Of a DNA stretch of 64,000 nt, positions 24,792 to 32,134 are shown in pieces; position 1 is the stretch's first letter, and every line of letters begins with the position of its first letter. This stretch comes from Pseudooceanicola nanhaiensis DSM 18065. GTDB lineage: Bacteria > Pseudomonadota > Alphaproteobacteria > Rhodobacterales > Rhodobacteraceae. The translations under genes and the position numbers were made by a program. The notes below the pieces were generated by a model. It worked only from the letters and a program-made list of their open reading frames with translations. It had not been told where the DNA came from and ran no database searches. The stretch covers positions 248,001 through 312,000 of the forward strand of contig NZ_JHZF01000011.1 of NCBI RefSeq assembly GCF_000688295.1, written 5' to 3'.

Positions 24792-24820
24792 TTGCGTTTG
24801 TTCACCTAATGTTCGATATT
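24792..24820 (+). promoter_or_regulatory. Predicted mmcB promoter overlapping an SOS box
   Basis: TTGCGT (24792-24797) and GATATT (24815-24820) are separated by 17 bases, a good sigma-70-type pair. The SOS box fills most of the spacer. The predicted start of transcription falls at about 24827-24828, at the mmcB start codon, so the mRNA may be leaderless. Confidence 0.6.
24800..24814 (+). promoter_or_regulatory. LexA-binding SOS box
   Basis: GTTC-ACCTAAT-GTTC matches the alphaproteobacterial LexA consensus GTTC-N7-GTTC exactly and lies between the -35 and -10 elements of mmcB. LexA bound here would block RNA polymerase. mmcB is a known SOS gene in Caulobacter, which supports the assignment. 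Confidence 0.85.
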
Positions 24821-24827
24821 TCCGGTG

Positions 24828-25298
24828 ATGACGGACATGTCGACCACCCTCTCGCCGGCGCCGCAGCCGGGCCAGATCCTCGCCCGCGGGGTCTGCCGCT
24901 TCCTGTCGGACGCGCTCGATTTCGCCTGTCTCGAGGAATTCGTCCCCGAGCGTGGCAAGCGGGTGGACGTGATGGCCTTGGGCCCGAAAGGGGAGCTCTG
25001 GGTCGTGGAATGCAAGTCGAGCCGGGCGGACTTCATGTCGGACCTGAAGTGGAACGGCTATCTCGACTGGTGCGACCGGTTTTTCTGGGCGGTCGACGTG
25101 GACTTCCCGCTTGAGCTTCTGCCGGAGGAGACCGGGCTGATCATCGCGGACGGATACGGGGCGGAGCTGCTGCGCGAGGCGCCCGAGGTGCCGCTGGCTG
25201 CCGCGCGGCGCAAGGTCCTGACCCGGAAGTTCGCCCGCGACGCGGCGCGGCGGCTTCAGGGCTGGCGCGATCCGCGGACGGGCCTGGCGACGGAGTAG
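24828..25298 (+). CDS. mmcB: MmcB family DNA repair protein
   Basis: A 156-residue protein with a PD-(D/E)XK nuclease-like core: the acidic pair and lysine are seen in RVDVMALGPKGELWVVECKSS, followed by the family's DFMSDLKWNGYLDWCDRFFWAV. In Caulobacter, MmcB is needed for resistance to mitomycin C and takes part in damage-induced mutagenesis. An exact SOS box sits in the promoter. The start could be GTG 24825, ATG 24828 or ATG 24837; there is no ribosome-binding site, and 24828 fits a leaderless transcript. It stands alone. Confidence 0.87.
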   Translation: MTDMSTTLSPAPQPGQILARGVCRFLSDALDFACLEEFVPERGKRVDVMALGPKGELWVVECKSSRADFMSDLKWNGYLDWCDRFFWAVDVDFPLELLPEETGLIIADGYGAELLREAPEVPLAAARRKVLTRKFARDAARRLQGWRDPRTGLATE

Positions 25299-25610
25299 GG
25301 TCGGGTCGGAGCGGTTGCTCCGCCCTGTCAGGCGTGGTCTTTCGATGGCGGGCACATGCCCGGGCCGGCGCGACGGGCCCGCGTGGCTTTCGGCGCAGGA
25401 CCGGGCCGGGGCAGGGGATCCCGGCGCGGCAGGTGCCTTTTGCCGATGGCGGGGGGCGGTCTCAAGCCCGGCCTGCCCCTGGCGAGGCGGCAAGTGGCCC
25501 GTTCCGAAGGGGACCCGAAAAGATGCAGGCCGGGTTTGACCCCGGCCCTCCTGCGTGCCCGCGAGGCACTCCGGTCTTTCCCGGGGCCCGGGACCTGCGG
25601 CGCTCGCCCG
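25299..25610. other. 312-base gap between convergent genes
   Basis: No convincing gene. A perfect short hairpin GGAGC-N4-GCTCC lies at about 25308-25321, right after mmcB, without a T-run. The rest is GC-rich sequence with weak imperfect repeats. Confidence 0.4.
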
Positions 25611-25817
25611 TTACCGGCGCTTGCCCTTGCGGGCGCCGTTCTTCCGGGCCGCGTCGGCGGCGGCCTTGATCTCTTCCGCGATCTCGAGCGCCTCGTCCGG
25701 TTCGAAATCCATCGGGATCTCGATGCTGCCCGCGTCGATGAACAGCCGCACCATGCCCTGATCGGTCGGCCCGATCTGGAGGTTCGCCTCGATGTCGCGT
25801 TCGGTGTCGATGCCCAT
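25611..25817 (-). CDS. Small conserved protein, DUF6324-like
   Basis: A 68-residue acidic protein with a very basic C-terminal tail. The core VRLFIDAGSIEIPMDFEPDEALEIAEEIKAAADAA predicts two or three strands and one long helix. Small proteins of this kind are common in Rhodobacterales and have no known function. No signal or membrane segment. It is read toward mmcB and divergent from the GNAT gene. Confidence 0.65.
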   Translation of the reverse strand: MGIDTERDIEANLQIGPTDQGMVRLFIDAGSIEIPMDFEPDEALEIAEEIKAAADAARKNGARKGKRR

Positions 25818-25898
25818 GGTTTGCTTCCTCTACGAATGGCCGAGCCAGATACGCCGCACGGGGTTGAAATGCAAGCGTGCAGGGGGTGGGATCGCGCC

Positions 25899-26399
25899 AT
25901 GACCGGTCCCGCGATCCGCCCCTTCATCCGCGCCGACCTCGACTGGCTGGTGGCCACCCACCACCGGCTCTACGCGCAGGAGGCGGGGTTCGATGAGACC
26001 TTCGGCGCGGTGGCGCGCGACGCCGCGCAGCAGCTGCTCGACCGGGCCGACCCGCGCGAACGTGGCTTCGTGGCCGAGGTGGCACAGGCGCGCGTCGGCT
26101 CGATCTTCTCGACCCGCCTCGATGACGACACCGGCCAGGTGCGCCTTTTGCTGATCCTGCCGGACTGGCGCGGCAGCGGGCTCGCGCCGCGAATGCTGGC
26201 CGCGGCTGAAGGCTTCGCGAGGGCGCAGGGCTGCACCCGGATGCGGCTCTGGACCCACGAAAGCCACGCGGCCGCCTGCGCCCTTTATGCGCGCGAGGGC
26301 TGGCGGCGGGGTCCGCGCTGTCCGGTGCACAATTACGGGCACGATCTGGTGGAGGTGAGGTGGGACAAGGACTTGGCTGAAATTGCCTTGCCCGATTGA
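25899..26399 (+). CDS. GNAT family N-acetyltransferase
   Basis: A 166-residue GCN5-type acetyltransferase, expected to transfer acetyl from acetyl-CoA to an amine. The fold's order is visible: RADLDWLV start, the acetyl-CoA-binding turn LPDWRGSGLAPRMLAAAEGFARAQG (Q/R-x-x-G-x-G/A pattern), and the C-terminal strand RLWTHESHAAACALYAREGWRRG. The HHRLYAQEAGFDETF segment resembles the acetyltransferase halves found next to MarR domains, but no MarR domain is present here. The substrate is unknown. The next plus-strand gene follows after 48 bases. Confidence 0.82.
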   Translation: MTGPAIRPFIRADLDWLVATHHRLYAQEAGFDETFGAVARDAAQQLLDRADPRERGFVAEVAQARVGSIFSTRLDDDTGQVRLLLILPDWRGSGLAPRMLAAAEGFARAQGCTRMRLWTHESHAAACALYAREGWRRGPRCPVHNYGHDLVEVRWDKDLAEIALPD

Positions 26400-26447
26400 T
26401 TGAATCGGTGATGCAAGACGGCCAGCTACGGGATCGGTGAGACGTGG

Positions 26448-27188
26448 ATGACGCTGCAGGCGGCGGAGTTCGTCGACGGCCTGCTGGCCCGCGTCGCCGG
26501 GCTCGACACCGGCACCTCGACCGACAGCCTGTCCACGGACGGGCTCTTGAACCTGGTGGGCTTCGGCGAGACGCCACTCACGGACACGACATGGCAGGCA
26601 CGCAACCTGTCCGCCGACATCGTCTCTCTCGCCCGGGCCGCCCCGAACGTGCTGGAGGCCGCGCTCTTCTCGACCTACGAGCTGCGCGCCGGAGAGAGCT
26701 ACCGCGTGCGCTGCGACCCGCAGGAGGTGCTCAGGATCGAGGGGCCGCGCAGCCTGCGCAACGTGGCGCTCTATTCCGACTGCCCGATCGAATTCGACGC
26801 CGACGTGACGGTCGAGATGGCGCTGATTCTGTCCAACCTCTCGGCGCTGCTCGGCGATCCGGGGCCGTTCGCGCTCTCGGACCGCTTCGCGCTCGACAGC
26901 AGCGCGGATTGCCGGCCGGGGGACGGGGCGCGCATCTTCCTCTTTCTCGACACGAAGGTCGCCGCCGGGATCCCGGCGCTGGTCGACCCGGTCTCGCCAT
27001 TCGGCGCCTACCTGCAGACGACGTGGTACGAGGTGGGCGGGCTGGTGACGCTGGTGCAGGGCACGCTGGCGCCGCTGCTCATCACCCTGTCCGACGCGCT
27101 GACCTTGACGGGCGAGGCGCTCGGGCTCGCCAAGGTCTGCCTGCAGCCTCGCATCATGCTCCAGAGCGACACGGTGCAGCTGAAGTAG
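26448..27188 (+). CDS. Hypothetical protein, unrecognised family
   Basis: A 246-residue protein with balanced composition and no clear signal peptide. It has alternating beta-like stretches (NVALYSDCPIEFDADVTVEMALI, RIFLFLDTKVAAG) and a helix-prone C-terminal part (LVTLVQGTLAPLLITLSDALTLTG). Two Cys in the middle might pair. A GTGAG element precedes the ATG by about six bases. I cannot place the family. It lies between an acetyltransferase and tRNA-His, probably without an operon partner. Confidence 0.65.
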   Translation: MTLQAAEFVDGLLARVAGLDTGTSTDSLSTDGLLNLVGFGETPLTDTTWQARNLSADIVSLARAAPNVLEAALFSTYELRAGESYRVRCDPQEVLRIEGPRSLRNVALYSDCPIEFDADVTVEMALILSNLSALLGDPGPFALSDRFALDSSADCRPGDGARIFLFLDTKVAAGIPALVDPVSPFGAYLQTTWYEVGGLVTLVQGTLAPLLITLSDALTLTGEALGLAKVCLQPRIMLQSDTVQLK

Positions 27189-27241
27189 ACCCGTCGCGGC
27201 GATTGCCTTTCGGTCAGTGCGAGAGAGCCGCGCCAACCCTC

Positions 27242-27269
27242 TTGCAATCACCGGCGCGGGGGGCTAAAT
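27242..27269 (+). promoter_or_regulatory. Predicted tRNA-His promoter
   Basis: TTGCAA (27242-27247) and CTAAAT (27264-27269) with a 16-base spacer place transcription start near 27276, six bases before the mature tRNA. A GGGGGGC/GCCCCCC inverted repeat spans the -10 element. Confidence 0.55.
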
Positions 27270-27281
27270 CGCCCCCCACGT

Positions 27282-27358
27282 GCCGCCTTAGCTCAGTTGG
27301 TTAGAGCGCTGGATTGTGGATCCAGAGGTCCCCTGTTCAAGCCAGGGAGGCGGTACCA
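27282..27358 (+). tRNA. tRNA-His (GTG)
   Basis: A complete 77-base cloverleaf with encoded CCA. The anticodon GTG is at 27316-27318 in loop TTGTGGA, closed by stem CTGGA/TCCAG. Acceptor arms are GCCGCCT and AGGCGGT. The discriminator is A73 and the base before the acceptor is T, so there is no encoded G-1; this is the special alphaproteobacterial tRNA-His form. Confidence 0.97.
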
Positions 27359-27400
27359 TCTCCCCCCAGACCCAGACCCAGACCCGGACCGGACCTCACC

Positions 27401-28606
27401 TCAGACGATGCCGTCGAGGATCGCCGCGAGGCGCTCCGTCGCCGCCTCGATCCGCAGGGGGGCAAGCGCATCGGGATTCCGCGGCCGGTCGGGCTGGCGG
27501 CCATGCGCCATGGTCTGCTCGACGATGTCGGCGGCGCGGGCGATCTCGTCCGCGCGCAGCACCTCTCCGGCGCCCGCGGCGGCGTAGAGCGCCTGCAGCT
27601 CCGGGTTCGGAACCTGTTCGAAGAGGATCACCGGCCGGCTCGACTGCAGGATGTCGAAGGTCTTGAGCGGCAGCCGCAGGGTCGAGCGCTGCGAGACGGC
27701 CAGCAGCATGTCCGCCGATTGCATCAGCGCGCCCATGCCCGCCTGCGGGATCCGGTCGATCACCCGGATCAGCTGCGCCGCGGGCTCATCGGGGTCCGGG
27801 CCGCCGCGGGGCTGGGCGGTCAGCACGAGGCGCACCCGGTCGGGTCCGAGGCCGCGGCGGGCCAGTTCGCGCGCCAGTTCCACGATCGGGGTGGCCGAGA
27901 CGTAGGGCCCGAAGCTGCCGGGATAGAGCAGGGTGAAGACGGGGAAGGGCGCCATCGGCGGACTTGCGAAGATGGCGCCCGAGATGGCGTTGCGGATCGC
28001 GTGGAAACGCGCGGGCGACAGCTCGGGATACCATGCGCGGTAGGCGTCGCGTGCGCGTTCGGTGTTCAGGATGACCGCCGCCGCCTGTCGCATCAGGCGC
28101 CGTTCGGCCGGCCCTTCCAGCGCCCGGGTCCAGACCGGGCGGCGGGGCCCGCGCTGGTCGCAGGGCATCCACGGGTCGCGGTGGTCGATGACGAGCGGCA
28201 GGCCATGGGCCCGCGCCAGCCGCCCGGCGGCGAGGCAGAAGGCGTTCGGGGGCGCGTTCACCATGATCGCGTCGGGCGCATGGGCCCGGATCGCCGCATG
28301 GCCCGCGCGGATCATCCGGGGCACCTGCGCCAGCGCCTCGCCGAAGGGCAGCCATTCGGAATGGAACGGCGGATCCACGTTCGGTTCGGGGTCGAGCGGC
28401 AGGGGCACGCGGCGGACCGGCGCCGTGGCCGCGGCCTCCGGGGCGGGCGCGCCTGTCAGGACCTCGGGCGTGCCGTCGCGCAGCGTCAGGATCACCGGCG
28501 CCCAGCCATGGGCGGGCAGATGCGCGGCGAAGCGGGCGGCCCGGATCGCGCCGGTGGCGCGGGAAGGCGGGTATTCGGGGCAGATGTAGAGGAGCCGCCG
28601 GCTCAT
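27401..28606 (-). CDS. GT4-like glycosyltransferase
   Basis: A 401-residue glycosyltransferase of the GT-B fold. The N-terminal domain starts RRLLYICPEYPPSRATGAIRAARF, with a DHRDPW segment, and the C-terminal nucleotide-sugar domain has LLYPGSFGPYVSATPIVEL and LRLPLKTFDILQSSRPVILF. The acceptor and sugar are unknown; it may act on surface glycans. The ATG overlaps the stop of the preceding small membrane gene (ATGA), so the two are translated together. The much longer open frame upstream is antisense to rluD and not used. Confidence 0.82.
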   Translation of the reverse strand: MSRRLLYICPEYPPSRATGAIRAARFAAHLPAHGWAPVILTLRDGTPEVLTGAPAPEAAATAPVRRVPLPLDPEPNVDPPFHSEWLPFGEALAQVPRMIRAGHAAIRAHAPDAIMVNAPPNAFCLAAGRLARAHGLPLVIDHRDPWMPCDQRGPRRPVWTRALEGPAERRLMRQAAAVILNTERARDAYRAWYPELSPARFHAIRNAISGAIFASPPMAPFPVFTLLYPGSFGPYVSATPIVELARELARRGLGPDRVRLVLTAQPRGGPDPDEPAAQLIRVIDRIPQAGMGALMQSADMLLAVSQRSTLRLPLKTFDILQSSRPVILFEQVPNPELQALYAAAGAGEVLRADEIARAADIVEQTMAHGRQPDRPRNPDALAPLRIEAATERLAAILDGIV

Positions 28607-28902
28607 TCCGCGAGGTCCAGGGTCTGTTTCAGCCGGCCCGTGACGCGGTCGTAGACGAAGAGGCGCCCGTCCGCGCTCACCACCAGCACCATGCCCTCGG
28701 CCAGGGTCACGGCCGTCGGCGTCGCGCCGTCGGGCAGCGTGATGTCGGCGGGCAGCGGCGGGGCGGTGTCGCGGAAACGGATGACAATCAGCGCGATGAT
28801 GAGTATCAGCCCAGCCAGCATCACGCCGGTCAGGACCGTCACCAGCAGCCGCAGGAAACGCAGGTTGGCCGGTTCCGGCACCGGGTCCTCGGAATTGGCC
28901 AT
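28603..28902 (-). CDS. Small membrane protein, DUF6476-like
   Basis: A 99-residue protein with one membrane helix (about 16-40, LRLLVTVLTGVMLAGLILIIALIVI), and a periplasmic beta-hairpin-rich tail (LAEGMVLVVSADGRLFVYDRVTGRLKQTLDL) that looks like a single propeller blade. AAGGGTG lies upstream of the ATG. Similar proteins accompany rluD genes in Rhodobacterales. Its start codon overlaps the divergent rluD start by two bases. Function unknown. Confidence 0.72.
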   Translation of the reverse strand: MANSEDPVPEPANLRFLRLLVTVLTGVMLAGLILIIALIVIRFRDTAPPLPADITLPDGATPTAVTLAEGMVLVVSADGRLFVYDRVTGRLKQTLDLAE

Positions 28903-29917
28903 GAACGACACCCTTACCTTCCGGATCGCCGCCGATCCGCCCGCCCGCCTTGATAAGGCGCTGGCCCGCGATGTGCCAGAGGCCGCATCCCTCTCGCGCA
29001 CCCGGCTGGCCCGGCTGATCGCCGAGGGGGCGGTGCGCGTGGCGGGCAGCGTCGCCGCCGATCCCAAGGCGAAGGTGGCCGAGGGTGACGAGGTCGAGAT
29101 CACGCTGGAGCCCGCCGCCGAGGTCACGCTGGCGCCCGAGGCGATCCCGCTCGACATCCGCCACGAGGACGACGACCTGATCGTGGTGATGAAGCCCGCC
29201 GGGATGGTCGTGCACCCCGCGCCGGGCTCGCCCGACGGCACGCTGGTGAATGCGCTGCTCGCGCATTGCGGCGACAGCCTCGCCGGGATCGGGGGCGAGC
29301 GGCGGCCGGGTATCGTGCACCGCATCGACAAGGAGACGAGCGGCCTGCTGGTCGTCGCCAAGACCGACCTCGCCCATCACGGGCTGGCCGCGCAATTCGC
29401 CGACCACTCGGTGGAACGTGCCTATCTCGCGCTCTGCCACGGGGTCCCGGATGCCGGAGAGCCCCGGCTGCGCGGCCTGCGGGGCGTGAGTTTCGAGCCC
29501 GGCGCGGTGATGCGGATCGCGACCGAACTGGGACGCCACCGCTTCGACCGCCAGAAACAGGCGGTCATGTGGGCGGGCGGACGCCGCGCTGTCACGCGGG
29601 CGCGGGTGCTGGAGCCCTTCGGCACCTCGGCCGCGCTGCTGGAATGCCGGCTCGAGACCGGGCGCACGCACCAGATCCGGGTGCACATGGCCTATACCGG
29701 CCACGGCCTGATCGGTGACCCGGTGTATGGCGGCCGCAAGCGCCTGGCCGCGGGCCGGCTGAGCGAGGCGGCGCTGCGCGGCGCCGAGGATTTTCCCCGC
29801 CAGGCGCTGCACGCGGCGATCCTGGGCTTCGTCCATCCCCGCAGCGGGCAGGCGCTCCGGTTCGAGGCCGACATGCCCGCCGACATGCAGGCGCTGCTCG
29901 ACGCGCTCAGGGGATGA
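28901..29917 (+). CDS. rluD: RluA/RluD family 23S rRNA pseudouridine synthase
   Basis: A 338-residue enzyme that isomerises uridines in 23S rRNA. An N-terminal S4 domain (RLDKALARD...LSRTRLARLIAEGAVRV) is followed by the catalytic domain with RPGIVHRIDKETSGLLVVAKT carrying the catalytic Asp, and the RTHQIRVHMAYTGHGLIGDPVYGG motif. The N-terminus matches the family best if translation begins at 28901, where the ATG overlaps the divergent ATG; ribosome-binding signal is weak. An intrinsic terminator follows at 29931. The exact target positions (RluD or RluC type) are not certain. Confidence 0.88.
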   Translation: MNDTLTFRIAADPPARLDKALARDVPEAASLSRTRLARLIAEGAVRVAGSVAADPKAKVAEGDEVEITLEPAAEVTLAPEAIPLDIRHEDDDLIVVMKPAGMVVHPAPGSPDGTLVNALLAHCGDSLAGIGGERRPGIVHRIDKETSGLLVVAKTDLAHHGLAAQFADHSVERAYLALCHGVPDAGEPRLRGLRGVSFEPGAVMRIATELGRHRFDRQKQAVMWAGGRRAVTRARVLEPFGTSAALLECRLETGRTHQIRVHMAYTGHGLIGDPVYGGRKRLAAGRLSEAALRGAEDFPRQALHAAILGFVHPRSGQALRFEADMPADMQALLDALRG

Positions 29918-29930
29918 AAGATCGCATTCC

Positions 29931-29972
29931 GTTACCGCTCACACACTTCCGCGTGAGATGGCGGTAACTTTT
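29931..29972 (+). terminator. Intrinsic terminator after rluD
   Basis: GTTACCGC and CTCAC (29931-29942) pair with GTGAG and GCGGTAAC (29953-29968), followed by TTTT. It lies 14 bases after the rluD stop and separates it from rpoH. Confidence 0.7.
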
Positions 29973-30027
29973 CGAAACTACCGTCGGAAGTTCGACGTTG
30001 GGCCGTTATGAATCAGGACGCAGGGTT

Positions 30028-30056
30028 CTTGAACGCCTGCCGTCGCCTACCTATCT
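30028..30056 (+). promoter_or_regulatory. Sigma-32 (heat-shock) promoter of rpoH
   Basis: CTTG (30028-30031), 18 bases, then CCTATCT (30050-30056) and GG agree with the alphaproteobacterial heat-shock promoter pattern CTTG-N17/18-CYTATNT. It lies 50 bases before the rpoH GTG, so rpoH is probably autoregulated, as in Caulobacter. Confidence 0.7.
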
Positions 30057-30105
30057 GGATGTTAAGCCCATAAACATTGGGCGCCAGGGATGAAAAGGAC
30101 AGGGT

Positions 30106-31002
30106 GTGAGCAACTACGCAAATCTGCCGGCCCCGACGCCGGAAGGCGGTCTGAACCGCTATCTTCAGGAAATCCGGAAGTTTCCGCTGCTGGAACCGGA
30201 AGAGGAATACATGCTGGCGAAACGCTGGGTCGAGGATCAGGACACCTCGGCCGCGCACCAGCTCGTCACCAGCCACCTGCGGCTCGCCGCGAAGATCGCC
30301 ATGGGCTACCGCGGCTACGGTCTGCCGCAGGCCGAGGTGATCTCGGAGGCCAACGTGGGCCTGATGCAGGCGGTGAAACGCTTCGATCCCGAGAAGGGCT
30401 TCCGCCTCGCCACCTACGCGATGTGGTGGATCCGCGCCTCGATCCAGGAATACATCCTGCGGTCGTGGAGTCTCGTGAAACTTGGCACGACCTCGGCGCA
30501 GAAGAAGCTTTTCTTCAACCTCCGCAAGGCCAAGGCCCGCATCGGCGCGCTGGAAGAGGGCGATCTGCGCCCGGAGAACGTCAAGCAGATCGCCAACGAT
30601 CTTGGCGTGACCGAGGACGAGGTGATCTCGATGAACCGGCGGATGTCGGGCGGGGATGCCTCGCTCAACGCGCAGGTCGGGACCGAGGGCGAGAGCTCCA
30701 TGCAATGGCAGGACTGGCTCGAGGACGAGGACGCCAACCAGGCGGACGATTACGCCGAGCGCGACGAGCTCGACGCGCGGCGCGAGCTGCTGGTCGAGGC
30801 GATGGACGTCCTGAACGATCGTGAGCGGGACATCCTGACCAAACGCCGGCTGTCCGAAGAGAACATCACGCTCGAGGACCTGTCGGCCGATTACGGCGTG
30901 AGCCGCGAGCGGATCCGCCAGATCGAGGTGCGCGCCTTCGAGAAGCTGCAGAAGCGGATGCGCGACCTTGCGAGCGAGAAGGGCATGATGGCCACGGCCT
31001 GA
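30106..31002 (+). CDS. rpoH: RNA polymerase sigma-32 factor
   Basis: A 298-residue heat-shock sigma factor. Region 2 (HLVTSHLRLAAKIAMGYRGYGLP, then FDPEKGFRLATYAMWWIRASIQEYILRSW) includes the RpoH box-type segment QKKLFFNLRKAK that is typical of sigma-32. Region 4 ends with the HTH LEDLSADYGVSRERIRQIEVRAFEKLQ. The GTG start at 30106 has AAGGACAG upstream. A CTTG-N18-CCTATCT promoter suggests positive autoregulation. It is monocistronic, with a GC hairpin but no T-run after it (31016-31043). Confidence 0.95.
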   Translation: MSNYANLPAPTPEGGLNRYLQEIRKFPLLEPEEEYMLAKRWVEDQDTSAAHQLVTSHLRLAAKIAMGYRGYGLPQAEVISEANVGLMQAVKRFDPEKGFRLATYAMWWIRASIQEYILRSWSLVKLGTTSAQKKLFFNLRKAKARIGALEEGDLRPENVKQIANDLGVTEDEVISMNRRMSGGDASLNAQVGTEGESSMQWQDWLEDEDANQADDYAERDELDARRELLVEAMDVLNDRERDILTKRRLSEENITLEDLSADYGVSRERIRQIEVRAFEKLQKRMRDLASEKGMMATA

Positions 31003-31111
31003 GGCCATGCACAGGGGGCCGGCGCGCATGGTCGTGCCGGCCCGCTCGCGTTAAACACCACGAAAACCGCGCTGCCTATTTCCTCCCCGGGGTCACTCTC
31101 GGGGAGTTCAC

Positions 31112-31864
31112 ATGTCGGATCGGCATCTCGTCATCGCAGGGCAGGGGCGTGCCGGAAGCACGCTCTTCTACAACATGCTGCGCCACTGCCTGCGCGATTT
31201 CCATCTACCGGAGGGCGAGACCAGCGCGGTGAGCTGTCTGAACCGCCCGGGCAACGCCTGCACCAAGCGGCCCTTCGACATTCTCCAGATGCCCCGGATC
31301 GCCGCCGCCTTTGCCGGGCGGAAACGACTCGACCTGATCGTCACGCTGCGCGACCCGCGGGACATCCTGACCAGCCGGCACCGCGCGGTCCCGGGGGAGT
31401 ATTTCTACGGGGCCGACCGATGCTACCACATCTATCCCGACCGGGCGCCCACGCTGACCGCGCCCGGTTTCCTGCAGGTGCACAAGGCCATCCTCGAGAC
31501 CGCGCGCTCCGGTCTCTTTCCGCAGGGGATATTCTACCTGAAGTATGAAGATCTGGTGGCCCACCCCGAGGCGGTGCAGGACCTCCTGGCCCGCGACTTC
31601 GGCCTGCGGTTCGAAGGCGACTTCCGCGCCTTCACCGAACAGGGCGTGACGGCCGAGCTCGACCGTGCGCTCAACGGTCTTCGCCCGCTCGAGGCCGGGC
31701 GGATCGCGAAATGGCGCGCGCCCGAACACCGGGCACGGATCGTCGAGCAGTTCACCCGTTTCCCGGTGCTGCACGACATCCTGATCTCACTGGGATACGA
31801 GCGCGACCGGAGCTGGTTCGACGCGATCTCGGACGCATCCGCCGCGCAGGCGCCCGGCGTCTAG
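31112..31864 (+). CDS. Sulfotransferase-like protein
   Basis: A 250-residue P-loop sulfotransferase, expected to move sulfate from PAPS to a hydroxyl or amine. The 5'-phosphosulfate loop is GQGRAGSTLFYNML near residue 10, and the 3'-phosphate-binding segment is LIVTLRDPRDILTSRH (about residue 73). YLKYEDLVAHPEAV is the usual late motif. The sequence GGGGAG precedes the ATG. It stands alone after rpoH; the acceptor may be a surface glycan or lipid, but nothing nearby decides it. Confidence 0.8.
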   Translation: MSDRHLVIAGQGRAGSTLFYNMLRHCLRDFHLPEGETSAVSCLNRPGNACTKRPFDILQMPRIAAAFAGRKRLDLIVTLRDPRDILTSRHRAVPGEYFYGADRCYHIYPDRAPTLTAPGFLQVHKAILETARSGLFPQGIFYLKYEDLVAHPEAVQDLLARDFGLRFEGDFRAFTEQGVTAELDRALNGLRPLEAGRIAKWRAPEHRARIVEQFTRFPVLHDILISLGYERDRSWFDAISDASAAQAPGV

Positions 31865-31876
31865 GGCTGCCGGGCC

Positions 31877-32131
31877 CTACTCCGACGGCGCGTCTTCGGG
31901 CGCCGCCCGCCGGCTGCGACGGGCCTTCAGTCCCCGCCACCAGGGGCCGACGTCAAGCCAGGCCAATGCCGCGCCGAGCGGGATCATCCAGAAGCCGAGG
32001 ATCGGCAGGAAGCCGAGAAAGCCCAGGCAGATCAGGATGATGCCGAGGACCACGCGGGTCCCCGGCGGCAATGTCCTGCGGGCCTTGACGAGGAAGCGAT
32101 GCCCTCGGGTCTTGAGGGAACGCTGCGCCAC
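31877..32131 (-). CDS. Small membrane protein
   Basis: An 84-residue protein with a basic N-terminus, two closely spaced hydrophobic stretches (about 27-45 and 46-60, rich in Gly, Leu, Ile) and a basic, then acidic, C-terminal tail. The pattern RTLPPGTRVVLGIILICLGFLGFLPILGFWMIPLG is like small PGPGW-type membrane proteins of no known role. It ends the minus-strand pepF unit, starting three bases after the pepF stop. Confidence 0.65.
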   Translation of the reverse strand: MAQRSLKTRGHRFLVKARRTLPPGTRVVLGIILICLGFLGFLPILGFWMIPLGAALAWLDVGPWWRGLKARRSRRAAPEDAPSE

Positions 32132-32134
32132 CTG

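Noticed and set aside
31016..31043. Hairpin GGGCCGGC/GCCGGCCC after rpoH as a terminator
   Set aside because: No T-run follows, so it does not meet the pattern of an intrinsic terminator.
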